9,203 nt of DNA from Clostridia bacterium (GTDB lineage Bacteria > Bacillota > Clostridia > Christensenellales > DTU072). Location: positions 1-9,203 of the forward strand of contig JAQVME010000037.1 of NCBI GenBank assembly GCA_028703745.1, given 5' to 3'. The notes below the pieces were generated by a model that ran no database searches, was not told the origin of the DNA, and saw nothing but the letters and a program-made list of their open reading frames with translations. A program made the translations under genes and the position numbers. Shown piece by piece: positions 1 to 6,690 of the stretch (position 1 is its first letter; each line of letters opens with the position of its first letter).

Positions 1-340
1 GGCTGAGCTTGTGGACAAGTGGGGTCAGCCTCTTATTGGAAAGTACGGCTACAGCAGCGTGGGCGCAGTCGTGGGCGCCACCCACAAAGAAGAAAGTACG
101 AAATTGCGCAAGCAGATGAAAAACACATTTTTCCTGGTCACCGGCTACGGGGCGCAGGGCGGCCGCGCCGACATGCTGAAAGGCTGCTTTGACGAGAACG
201 GGCAGGGCGCCATCGTAAATTCTTCACGGGCTATTCTTACAGCCTATAAGCAAAAAAAATATAGCAACAATTTTGCCGAGGCGGCTAGGCAGGCGGCAAT
301 AGACATGAAAGACGACATAAACAAGGTATTAGGCAGGTAA
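1..340 (+). CDS. pyrF: Orotidine 5'-phosphate decarboxylase, C-terminal part (5' end outside window)
   Basis: OMP decarboxylase converts OMP to UMP, the last step of de novo UMP synthesis, in the cytoplasm. The reading frame is already open at base 2 and runs 112 codons to TAA at 338-340; the GTG at base 11 is an internal codon, not a start. Recognisable C-terminal features of the long (type 2) PyrF family are the phosphate-site strand with VGAVVGAT (bases 59-82) and the loop FLVTGYGAQGG (bases 131-163). From memory this loop is usually PGYGAQGG, so the Thr in place of Pro is a small deviation. The catalytic Asp/Lys residues lie upstream and cannot be checked. The gene is followed after 9 nt by carA in the same direction, and then by pyrK, pyrD and pyrE, which strongly supports the call. 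It is truncated only by the window edge. Confidence 0.9.
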   Translation, partial: AELVDKWGQPLIGKYGYSSVGAVVGATHKEESTKLRKQMKNTFFLVTGYGAQGGRADMLKGCFDENGQGAIVNSSRAILTAYKQKKYSNNFAEAARQAAIDMKDDINKVLGR

Positions 341-349
341 ACAAAAAAC

Positions 350-1408
350 ATGGGATATTTGGTACTGGAGAACGGTAAGATATTCAAGGGAAATCTTATC
401 GGAAGCAAAAAGAACGTCATAGGTGAAGTTGTTTTCAACACGGGTATGACGGGTTACGAAGAAATTATTACAGACCCTTCTTACAAAGGGCAAATAGTGG
501 CTATGACCTATCCGCTGATAGGCAATTACGGCGTTAATTATGAGGATATGGAATCCATTTGCCCGCAGGTTAAAGGCATGGTTGTCCGTGAGCTATGCGA
601 AATGCCGTCGAACTGGCGTTCGCAAAACACGCTTGACGGCTATCTCGCCGAGCACAATATCACGGGTATACAAGGCATTGACACACGTGATTTAACAAAA
701 ACCATACGTGAATTCGGCACTATGCGCGGCATAATCTGCGACAGTCTGCCGACAGAGCAGCAGCTGACTGAGATGAGGCAGTATGCCATCATTAACCCCA
801 TAAAAGAGGTTTCCGTCAAGGAGAAATATCATGTAGCTGGCAGCGGCAAAAAGATTGCCGTTTTAGACGTCGGGCTGAAGCACAGCATACTTTATTGTCT
901 GAGCAAGCGCAACCTTGATTTGACGGTATTCCCCGAGTTCACGACGGCGGAGGAGATATTGTCGGGCGGCTTCGACGGCTTGATGTTGACCAACGGACCC
1001 GGGGACCCCAAGGATAATGCCGATATTGTCGAAAATCTACGCAAAATGCTGGGAAAGATACCTATTTTCGGCATATGCATGGGACATCAACTTCTTGCGC
1101 TGGCGCACGGCGGCAACACTGTGAAGCTCAAATACGGGCATAGAGGCAGCAATCATCCGGTCAAGGATTTATTGACGGGCAAGATGTATATTACCTGCCA
1201 GAACCACAGCTACGCAGTGGAGGAGACAGGTTTGCCCAAAAACAGCATTATCAGCTTCATAAACTGGAATGACAAGACTGTAGAAGGCGTTATTTATAGT
1301 GACAAATGCTTCAGCGTGCAATTCCACCCCGAGGCAAGCGCCGGTCCCAACGACGCAGGCTTCTTATTCGACGAATTCGTGGCGCTGATGGACGAAGAGA
1401 AAAAATGA
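350..1408 (+). CDS. carA: Carbamoyl-phosphate synthase small (glutaminase) subunit
   Basis: CarA hydrolyses glutamine and channels ammonia to CarB for carbamoyl-phosphate synthesis, the first step of the pyrimidine (and arginine) pathway. The 352-residue product has a normal family length. Residues 1 to about 135 are the CPSase small-chain domain, with the VFNTGMTGYEE and DPSYKGQIV motifs. Residues from about 168 form a class I glutamine amidotransferase domain. The catalytic triad is intact: Cys243 in GICMGHQ, and His326 and Glu328 in FHPEAS. LTNGPGDP is also present. The ATG at 350 gives the expected N-terminus (MGYLVLENGKIFKG). The only SD-like sequence is AGGT at 335-338, which is weak and 11 nt away. 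The stop codon overlaps the pyrK start (ATGA, 1405-1408). The oddity is that carB does not follow: the large synthetase subunit must be encoded outside this window. Confidence 0.96.
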   Translation: MGYLVLENGKIFKGNLIGSKKNVIGEVVFNTGMTGYEEIITDPSYKGQIVAMTYPLIGNYGVNYEDMESICPQVKGMVVRELCEMPSNWRSQNTLDGYLAEHNITGIQGIDTRDLTKTIREFGTMRGIICDSLPTEQQLTEMRQYAIINPIKEVSVKEKYHVAGSGKKIAVLDVGLKHSILYCLSKRNLDLTVFPEFTTAEEILSGGFDGLMLTNGPGDPKDNADIVENLRKMLGKIPIFGICMGHQLLALAHGGNTVKLKYGHRGSNHPVKDLLTGKMYITCQNHSYAVEETGLPKNSIISFINWNDKTVEGVIYSDKCFSVQFHPEASAGPNDAGFLFDEFVALMDEEKK

Positions 1409-2157
1409 TTTCAACAAAGGCGACAGTAGTATCAAACGCGCATTTGAGTTGCGGCATTTATAAACTGGTATTGTCAATTCCCGACATGCCCGAAATAAGT
1501 TGCGGACAATTCGCTATGGTATCCTGCGGCAATGCCGACGGTATTTTACTCAAAAGACCCATAAGTATACACGATTTTGACAACAAAACGGTTACGCTTC
1601 TTTACGAAGCCGCAGGAAAGGGCACCAAAGCTCTTTCGCAAATGCAAGAAAGCGTCGATTTGGATATTATTTTGCCCCTAGGCCAAGGTTTTGAAATCAA
1701 AAATTACAAAAGAATAGCCCTCGTGGGCGGTGGACTGGGCGTTTTTCCCTTGTTTTCGGTAATAAGGCAACACGCCGATGTCGAATATTCCGCATATCTG
1801 GGGGCGCGAGACAGCTCGCACCTTGTATGCGCCGATAGCTTCATAGGAAGATGCGCGCGCGTTAGATTGGCTACTGACGACGGCAGCGCCGGAGAAAAGA
1901 CCTATGTCACTTCACTTTTCAAAGAAGATTTAGCTCGTTACGGGTTTGATGCTATATTTGCTTGTGGACCAAAACCAATGCTAAAGGCTCTCAAGGCTAT
2001 CACTAAGGATACCGATATACCTGTTTTTGTATCCATGGAAGAGCGTATGGGCTGCGGCTTCGGGGCCTGTCTTACCTGCACCTGCAAAACGTCATCGGGC
2101 AACAAAAGAGTGTGCGCGGACGGTCCGGTATTCGACATAAACGAGGTGATACTATGA
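1405..2157 (+). CDS. pyrK: Dihydroorotate dehydrogenase B, electron-transfer subunit (FAD, 2Fe-2S)
   Basis: PyrK passes electrons from the PyrD flavin through a [2Fe-2S] cluster and FAD to NAD+, and forms a PyrD2PyrK2 complex. The product is 250 residues long. The FAD-binding motif is RPIS (51-54) and the nucleotide-binding loop is VGGGLG (107-112). The ferredoxin-reductase motif CGPKPM is at 187-192. The cluster ligands are Cys217, Cys222, Cys225 and Cys237, in the family pattern MGCGFGACLTC...CADGPVF. The frame stays open upstream to an ATG at 1306, but that would add 33 residues lying inside the carA glutaminase domain. The ATG at 1405 overlapping the carA TGA matches the conserved N-terminus and the other ATGA junctions, so I chose it. 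It is coupled downstream to pyrD by another 4-nt overlap. Confidence 0.95.
   Translation: MISTKATVVSNAHLSCGIYKLVLSIPDMPEISCGQFAMVSCGNADGILLKRPISIHDFDNKTVTLLYEAAGKGTKALSQMQESVDLDIILPLGQGFEIKNYKRIALVGGGLGVFPLFSVIRQHADVEYSAYLGARDSSHLVCADSFIGRCARVRLATDDGSAGEKTYVTSLFKEDLARYGFDAIFACGPKPMLKALKAITKDTDIPVFVSMEERMGCGFGACLTCTCKTSSGNKRVCADGPVFDINEVIL
2143..2150 (+). promoter_or_regulatory. Ribosome binding site of pyrD
   Basis: GAGGTGAT lies inside the 3' end of pyrK, with 7 nt between GAGG and the ATG at 2154. It is an almost perfect complement to the 16S rRNA 3' tail. It supports the short PyrD start over the in-frame ATG at 2112. Confidence 0.75.
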
Positions 2158-3062
2158 GCGCGCTATTTACGGAATTTAACGGAGTTGCCTTTAAAAACCC
2201 TGTTATATGCGCCAGCGGCACCTTCAATTTCGGCGAGGAGTTCAAACGGTTTTTCCCATTGTCCCGTCTCGGCGGAATTTCTTTGAAAGGACTTACCCTA
2301 GAAAAAAGAGAGGGCAACGACAGCCCCCGCATAGCCGAGGTTTACGGCGGCATCATAAACAGCGTGGGACTTCAAAATCCCGGATTAGAAGGTTTTTTGA
2401 AAGATTATCTTCCGAGTTTGGCGCAAGAGGACACCGTGCTTATTGCCAATATTGCCGGTAATACCGTAGAAGAATATTGCGAAATGGCGCAAAGACTTAG
2501 CCAAACGGACATTTCCATAATTGAACTAAACATCAGCTGTCCCAACGTCAAGAAGGGCGGACTGGCTTTCGGCGTTGAGCCTAAAGGTATAGAGAGCATT
2601 GTTTTTGCAGTGAAGAAGCATTGCAAAAAGCCGCTCATGGTCAAGCTGACACCGAATGTAGCGGCTATATCCGACAACGCGCTTGCCGCCGAAGCAGGCG
2701 GAGCAGACAGCATTTCATTAATTAACACCATAAGAGCAATGGCTATTGATGCAAAAACCAGAAGACCCGTGCTTGCTTGCATTACAGGCGGTTTGAGCGG
2801 CAGAGCCGTCAAGCCTATCGCGCTAAGAATGGTATACGAATGTTACAAAGCCGTCAAGATACCCATAATCGGTTTGGGCGGCATATTCAACGCCGAGGAT
2901 GCAGTGGAATTTATGCTGGCGGGCGCAACGGCGGTACAAATCGGCACGGCAAATATGATAAATCCCATGGCGGCGGTGGAAGTCATCGACGGACTGGAAC
3001 GCTTTTGCTACGATAACAACATAAAAAACATTAAAGAAATAGTCGGAGGATTAATAATATGA
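2154..3062 (+). CDS. pyrD: Dihydroorotate dehydrogenase B, catalytic subunit (class 1B, FMN)
   Basis: PyrD oxidises dihydroorotate to orotate using FMN; class 1B enzymes pass the electrons to PyrK and NAD+. The product is a 302-residue TIM barrel of standard length. The active-site base is Cys129 in NISCPN, which is diagnostic for class 1 (class 2 enzymes use Ser). Near the N-terminus are FKNPVICASGTF and GGISLKGLTLE. FMN-phosphate-binding segments are GLGGI (240-244) and QIGTAN (262-267). The ATG at 2154 overlaps the pyrK stop (ATGA) and is preceded by a good SD (GAGGTGAT, 2143-2150). A longer open frame from 2112 would lie inside the pyrK cluster-binding tail and is rejected. Direct adjacency to pyrK confirms the 1B assignment. 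Confidence 0.96.
   Translation: MSALFTEFNGVAFKNPVICASGTFNFGEEFKRFFPLSRLGGISLKGLTLEKREGNDSPRIAEVYGGIINSVGLQNPGLEGFLKDYLPSLAQEDTVLIANIAGNTVEEYCEMAQRLSQTDISIIELNISCPNVKKGGLAFGVEPKGIESIVFAVKKHCKKPLMVKLTPNVAAISDNALAAEAGGADSISLINTIRAMAIDAKTRRPVLACITGGLSGRAVKPIALRMVYECYKAVKIPIIGLGGIFNAEDAVEFMLAGATAVQIGTANMINPMAAVEVIDGLERFCYDNNIKNIKEIVGGLII
3045..3050 (+). promoter_or_regulatory. Ribosome binding site of pyrE
   Basis: GGAGGA lies 8 nt before the pyrE ATG and sits inside the last codons of pyrD. It is the closest match to the consensus Shine-Dalgarno in the pyrimidine cluster and fixes the start at 3059. Confidence 0.75.
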
Positions 3063-3637
3063 CAGACAGAGAAATACTTGAGATTTTTGAAAAAACCGGC
3101 GGATTACTGAAAGGGCATTTTTTATTGACAAGCGGCAGACACAGTGACCGCTATATGCAGTGCGCCAAGCTGTTTATGTATCCCGAATACAGCGAGGTGC
3201 TTTGCGCTGAGCTTGCAAAAAAGCTTTCTGCGCTTGACGTGGATTGTGTGGCTTCACCGGCAATCGGCGGCATTATTATGGGCTACGCCGTGGCAAAGCA
3301 TCTCAATAAGAAGAGTATTTTTGCCGAAAGGGAAAATAGTGAGATGTGTTTTAGGCGCGGCTTTGGTATAGCCGAAGGCGAAAAGTGCATCGTAGTAGAG
3401 GACGTGGTAACAACAGGCGGCTCGGTCAAAGAGGTCATTAGCCTCATAAAAGAGCACGGCGGGGAAGTTGTCGGAGTGGCGTCTATCGTCGACAGAAGCG
3501 GCGGCAAAATAGATTTCGGCGTACCGTTCTTTTCGTTGCTGTCTATGGATATCACTTCATATCCGGCAGAGGATTGCCCCATATGCAAAGAAGGCTTGCC
3601 GCTAGTCAAGCCCGGCAGTAGAAAGACCTTTATTTAA
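3059..3637 (+). CDS. pyrE: Orotate phosphoribosyltransferase
   Basis: PyrE joins orotate to PRPP to make OMP, the PyrF substrate. The product is 192 residues, the short form common in Clostridia and some other lineages. The PRPP-binding motif CIVVEDVVTTGGS is at 110-122, with the acidic pair Glu114-Asp115 and the TTGGS loop. The catalytic flexible loop precedes it (FAERENSEMCFRRGF, 88-102). The C-terminal CPIC (173-176) followed by PLVKPGSRK resembles this subfamily's tail as I remember it. The start at 3059 overlaps the pyrD TGA (ATGA) and has the strongest ribosome binding site in the operon (GGAGGA at 3045-3050, 8 nt spacing). The stop TAA at 3635-3637 overlaps the stop of the convergent rqcH gene, so pyrE is the last gene of the operon. 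Confidence 0.96.
   Translation: MTDREILEIFEKTGGLLKGHFLLTSGRHSDRYMQCAKLFMYPEYSEVLCAELAKKLSALDVDCVASPAIGGIIMGYAVAKHLNKKSIFAERENSEMCFRRGFGIAEGEKCIVVEDVVTTGGSVKEVISLIKEHGGEVVGVASIVDRSGGKIDFGVPFFSLLSMDITSYPAEDCPICKEGLPLVKPGSRKTFI
3586..3612 (-). terminator. Possible Rho-independent terminator of rqcH, inside pyrE
   Basis: On the minus strand, 22 nt past the rqcH stop, GGCTTG (3612-3607) pairs with CAAGCC (3598-3593) around an 8-nt loop, with a possible extra G-U pair at the base. TTCTTTG follows (3592-3586). The stem is 6-7 bp and the U tract is interrupted, so this is a moderate candidate. No space exists between the convergent genes, so an rqcH terminator would have to lie inside pyrE. Confidence 0.4.
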
Positions 3638-5289
3638 GGCTTTGGTTCGACGATTATCGTTTTGAAATCAGTATAGTTTACCAGTCCCGGAACGCCGCTT
3701 TTGTGGCGTTTTACATTTTTGCGCAAGGTATAATCTATTTCGGCTTTGGGACTGTCCTTTGTCTCCGAATAATAGGCGCACAGCTCTGCGGCGCGTCTTA
3801 GCACGCTGTCGGAAGGCGAAGCGCCTTTTATTACGACGTGCGCGCCGTGATAGTTCTTTGCGTGCAGCCACATATCTCCCGATGATGCCAAATCAAAGGT
3901 GACTTTGTTATTTTGAATGCTGTTTTTTCCCACGAAGATATCCGCGCCTTCAAATACTATGTGAATTGGTTCGGATGGTTTTTGCTTTTTTTGTTTGGCG
4001 GCTTGCGGTTTTTTGCCGTCGAGGGCGCGCAGTTCGTCAAGTATTTCTTGATATTCCTGACGGGTGTCAGAGCTTTTTATGGCGGCGGAAAGGGCATTCA
4101 AGTGCTCGCCTTGTATGGATAATGCTTCAAGCTGCGCAAGGGCTATTTCCTTAGCGTGCTTGAGCTTTGTGTATTTTTTGAAATAGCTTTGCGCGTTTTT
4201 GTTCGGAGAAAGCAGCTCGTCCAGCGGCACGGTTGTTATTGCGTTGCCGTCGTAAAAATTCTCGCAGGACAGTGATTTGTCGCCTTTTTTCATTCGATGC
4301 AGGTTGGAAAGAATGAGTTCTCCGTATATGCGCAAGATGTCAGAACGGCCGCATTCCTCCAGCTTGCTTGTATAATCGGCTATCCTTCTCTCCGTCTTTT
4401 TGCGCAGCCGCTCGAGCAGCGTTGTTAGCTCCTTGGTGTTGGCTCTTTTGCGCAACTCCGCATCCTTTTTTGAATAGAACTCGTCCATTGCTTCGTTGAG
4501 GGTGGAGAAATATTCGTATCTGCCCGGCACGCTTTGGTAAGGCGTTATATAAAAATCCGCGGCGTTATCCTTGTCGTCAAAGCGTACGCATGGATGGTAA
4601 AGTTCGGAGTTGTAAATATCGCGCAGTTCCTTAAGCGCGAATAAAGGCGCCTGTGGACTTCTCGAAAGGATTTCCTTTGCGGTGTCTTTTGCCAGACCGC
4701 CGATATTTTCCAGCAAATATTTGTCGTTGTACGGCTTTTCTTCGGCGAAAAGCTCTTCCAATGCCGCCTCGTCGCCGGGAGTGGCGCGCCGCTGCAAGGC
4801 AGGGGTATATCTAGCCGAAGGCACAATAGGGCGGTCGGGGTTCTGGTCGAAGTTCACTCTTTTTATGGCGTCGAAGATGATATAATCGGAATTTGTCAAA
4901 ATAATGTTGCTGTATCGACCCATAAGCTCGGCAAGTATAAAGAAAGAGGTCTTGTCTCCCATTTCATTGCGCGAGAGCAATTCGATTTTTATAATTCTGT
5001 CCCAATCGAGCAGAGATACGTTCTGTATTATGCCGCCGCCTGCGTGCTTGCGCATAAGCATACAAAAAGTTGATGCCGCAAGGGGATTTTCTTTTTTGTG
5101 TGAAGTCAGGTGAATTCTCGGCAGACCTGCGTTGGCGCTGATGACCAGAGTATGAGTTCTGCCGCCGCTTTTGACAGCAAAAGTCAGCTCGTCGTTTTCG
5201 GGCTGATATACCTTTTCTATTTTGCCGTTGAGCAGGGCTGCGTTCAGCTCCTTGCATACGGCGGAAAGTGTGATAGCGTCGCTTGGCAT
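3634..5289 (-). CDS. rqcH: RqcH, Rqc2/NEMF-type ribosome quality control factor (NFACT/FbpA protein)
   Basis: RqcH homologues bind 50S subunits that carry an obstructed peptidyl-tRNA, recruit tRNA-Ala and add C-terminal alanine tails that mark the chain for proteolysis. Older annotation calls them fibronectin-binding proteins. The 551-residue product has the NFACT-N domain from residue 1 to about 260. Asp97-Arg98 (in DWDRI) matches the D97/R98 pair known to be essential in Bacillus RqcH. ELMGRYSNIIL is at 121-131. A charged helical, coiled-coil-like middle spans about 265-430. The NFACT-R (DUF814) domain runs from about 443, with MWLHAKNYHGAHVVI (473-487) and GLVNYTDFKTI. The frame is open back to 5451, but the conserved N-terminus MPSDAITLSAVCKELN starts at 5289. 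The extension would be hydrophobic and would cover the promoter and the divergent gene's start. The gene overlaps pyrE tail to tail by 4 nt. Confidence 0.93.
   Translation of the reverse strand: MPSDAITLSAVCKELNAALLNGKIEKVYQPENDELTFAVKSGGRTHTLVISANAGLPRIHLTSHKKENPLAASTFCMLMRKHAGGGIIQNVSLLDWDRIIKIELLSRNEMGDKTSFFILAELMGRYSNIILTNSDYIIFDAIKRVNFDQNPDRPIVPSARYTPALQRRATPGDEAALEELFAEEKPYNDKYLLENIGGLAKDTAKEILSRSPQAPLFALKELRDIYNSELYHPCVRFDDKDNAADFYITPYQSVPGRYEYFSTLNEAMDEFYSKKDAELRKRANTKELTTLLERLRKKTERRIADYTSKLEECGRSDILRIYGELILSNLHRMKKGDKSLSCENFYDGNAITTVPLDELLSPNKNAQSYFKKYTKLKHAKEIALAQLEALSIQGEHLNALSAAIKSSDTRQEYQEILDELRALDGKKPQAAKQKKQKPSEPIHIVFEGADIFVGKNSIQNNKVTFDLASSGDMWLHAKNYHGAHVVIKGASPSDSVLRRAAELCAYYSETKDSPKAEIDYTLRKNVKRHKSGVPGLVNYTDFKTIIVEPKP
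3691..3720 (+). terminator. Probable Rho-independent terminator of the pyr operon, inside the 3' end of rqcH
   Basis: AACGCCGC (3691-3698) pairs with GTGGCGTT (3703-3710) around a TTTT loop. This is an 8-bp stem with one G-U pair, extendable by two G-U pairs at the base. TTACATTTTT follows on the plus strand. On the minus strand no T tract follows the hairpin, so it is directional and acts on transcripts coming from pyrE, 54 nt past the pyrE stop. It is embedded in rqcH codons for the C-terminal RHKSGVPGL segment. Confidence 0.6.
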
Positions 5290-5324
5290 ACCGTAATTAT
5301 ACTTTCCAAAAGCCGTTAAGTCAA
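5289..5324 (-). promoter_or_regulatory. Sigma-A type promoter of rqcH with start site at the ATG
   Basis: Read on the minus strand, TTGACT (5324-5319) is separated by exactly 17 nt from TATAAT (5301-5296), which is 11 of 12 consensus positions. Counting 7 nt from the last base of the -10 box puts +1 at 5289, the A of the rqcH ATG, so the predicted mRNA has no leader. The nearest SD-like sequence, GGAAAG (5307-5302), lies upstream of that start and would not be transcribed from this promoter. Confidence 0.75.
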
Positions 5325-5343
5325 CCTTGCCGAAACAATAAAA

Positions 5344-5363
5344 TGTTTGCGCGGCTGTTTGCG
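5344..5363. repeat. 8-bp direct repeat between the divergent promoters
   Basis: TGTTTGCG occurs at 5344-5351 and again at 5356-5363, a 12-bp period. An inverted partial copy, AAACA (5333-5337), lies just to the left. The copies are centred between the two -35 boxes (5319-5324 on the minus strand and 5370-5375 on the plus strand), where a regulator could reach both promoters. No known operator is recognised. Confidence 0.45.
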
Positions 5364-5369
5364 GATTAT

Positions 5370-5405
5370 TTGACTTTATAAAGAAAATAGGTAATAATAA
5401 TCCTA
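5370..5405 (+). promoter_or_regulatory. Promoter of the DUF512-der operon, start site predicted at the ATG
   Basis: TTGACT (5370-5375) is separated by 17 nt from AATAAT (5393-5398), which keeps the key -11 A and -7 T and matches 5 of 6 bases. The predicted +1 is 5405, the A of the DUF512 gene's ATG. The geometry mirrors the rqcH promoter exactly (35 nt from the first T of TTGACT to the A of ATG). An alternative -10, TATAAA at 5377-5382, has no matching -35 but would give a 16-nt leader carrying the weak AGGT (5389-5392). Confidence 0.55.
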
Positions 5406-6685
5406 TGGCAAAAGTTGTAAGCATAAATCCCCAGGGGTTGTTATATCGCAAAATAAAGACCGGTGACGAGGTGACGGCTTTCGACGCAAAACCGTTTTTA
5501 GATATCCTTGACTATATCTACGCCGATTCAAACGATAGCTGTACTCTTTCGGTCACCGACAGGGCAGGCAACAAAAAAAACATCGTAGCAAAAAAGATAA
5601 GCGGCGGCGACACTATGGGTTTGGAATTCGATGAGAGCGTGGATATTGTGCCTAAGGAATGCCGAAACAATTGTATTTTTTGTTTTGTAAATCAGCTTCC
5701 CGAAGGCATGCGCGACACGCTTTATATAAAGGACGACGATTACAGACTGTCTTTTATCAGCGGAAGCTACATCACTTGCACTAACCTTGAGGAAGAGGAT
5801 ATTCAAAGGATTCTGGACTACAGACTGTCTCCGCTTTACGTCTCCGTCCACACTACCGACGAGGAACTCCGCAAGCGTATGCTCGGCATAAAAAAAGCCG
5901 TCAATCAGCTGGATATTATTCGAAGATTGACCGCCGGTGGCATAAGTATTCACGCGCAAATAGTGCTGGTTCCCGACGTAAACGACGGTGAGAACCTCAA
6001 AAAAACGCTTGCAGACCTCTACGAAGCAAAAGTAAAGAGCGTTGCCGCAGTGCCTGTTGGACTTACCTGCCACAGAGAGGGCAAACCTGAGATACGTCCG
6101 CTTGGCAAGGCGGCGGCATTGCAAGCCATAGAAAGTATCGAGAGTTTCTATAATGAGCATAAGTATTTTTGCTGGGCGTCCGACGAGATGTACCAAATTG
6201 CCGCAAGAGAAGTCAGGAATCCGTCGTATTACGGCGACTATCCGCAAATAGAAAACGGCGTGGGGCTGATAGCAAAATTCCTTGACGAAATAAAAGATGC
6301 GCTCAATTATGCCCCCAAGAAGCTTCACAAGCACGTCGGCGTGGTGACGGGTGTCAGCGGCAAAGATACCATGCTAAAGGTCAAGCAATTGCTGGAGAGC
6401 CATTGGAAGCACTTTCAGATGGATGTACACCCGATAGAAAATACGTTTTTCGGTCGAAGCGTCACCGTTACCGGTCTTGTCACGGCAGGTGACATAATAA
6501 AGACACTTGAAGGCGCGCCGCTTGCCGACGAAATAATAGTTCCTTCCGTAATGCTGAAGGAATTTGACACCGTCTTTCTTGACGGTATGAGCATTGGAGA
6601 ACTCTCAAAGAGATTAAAAAGAAAAATAATAGTCAGCGCCGTAACCGGCGAGTGTTTTTTGGACACAATAATATACGGAGAATAA
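5405..6685 (+). CDS. PDZ-like / radical SAM / DUF512 protein of unknown function
   Basis: This is a 426-residue member of the conserved DUF512 (TIGR03279-like) radical SAM family, for which I know no assigned reaction. The N-terminal 70 residues resemble a PDZ-like domain (INPQGLLYRKIKTGDEVTAF). The [4Fe-4S]/SAM motif is CRNNCIFC, with Cys86, Cys90 and Cys93 spaced CxxxCxxC and followed by FVNQLPEGMR. The radical SAM barrel covers about 80-215. The C-terminal DUF512 region contains VPVGLTCHRE (216-225), ASDEMY (258-263), YPQIENGVG (279-287) and ENTFFGRSVTVTGLVTAGDI (345-364). The Cys222 position is, as I recall, often Lys in homologues. The gene is divergent from rqcH and ends 5 nt before der, an arrangement common in Clostridia. 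It is a soluble cytoplasmic protein with no signal peptide. Start choice: the ATG at 5405 is the first in frame and gives a full-length product. Confidence 0.9.
   Translation: MAKVVSINPQGLLYRKIKTGDEVTAFDAKPFLDILDYIYADSNDSCTLSVTDRAGNKKNIVAKKISGGDTMGLEFDESVDIVPKECRNNCIFCFVNQLPEGMRDTLYIKDDDYRLSFISGSYITCTNLEEEDIQRILDYRLSPLYVSVHTTDEELRKRMLGIKKAVNQLDIIRRLTAGGISIHAQIVLVPDVNDGENLKKTLADLYEAKVKSVAAVPVGLTCHREGKPEIRPLGKAAALQAIESIESFYNEHKYFCWASDEMYQIAAREVRNPSYYGDYPQIENGVGLIAKFLDEIKDALNYAPKKLHKHVGVVTGVSGKDTMLKVKQLLESHWKHFQMDVHPIENTFFGRSVTVTGLVTAGDIIKTLEGAPLADEIIVPSVMLKEFDTVFLDGMSIGELSKRLKRKIIVSAVTGECFLDTIIYGE
6677..6680 (+). promoter_or_regulatory. Ribosome binding site of der
   Basis: GGAG lies in the last codons of the DUF512 gene, 10 nt before the ATG at 6691. 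It supports the 441-residue Der start over the in-frame ATG at 6652, which would lie inside the upstream gene. Confidence 0.55.
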
Positions 6686-6690
6686 TAAAA

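Noticed and set aside
1306..1404. Upstream start for pyrK inside carA
   Set aside because: It would add 33 unrelated, Arg-rich residues that are carA sequence in another frame. The ATGA overlap start at 1405 matches the family N-terminus.
5290..5451. In-frame N-terminal extension of rqcH by 54 codons with a hydrophobic, membrane-like segment
   Set aside because: It runs through the near-consensus promoter and across the start of the divergent DUF512 gene, and the conserved RqcH N-terminus (MPSDAITLSAVCKEL) begins at 5289.
5528..6334. 268-codon open frame on the minus strand inside the DUF512 gene
   Set aside because: The translation resembles no family, it has no ribosome binding site or promoter that I can see, and it lies wholly antisense to a well-conserved gene. 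Other antisense frames (2405-2812, 6415-6918, 8183-8686) were rejected for the same reason.
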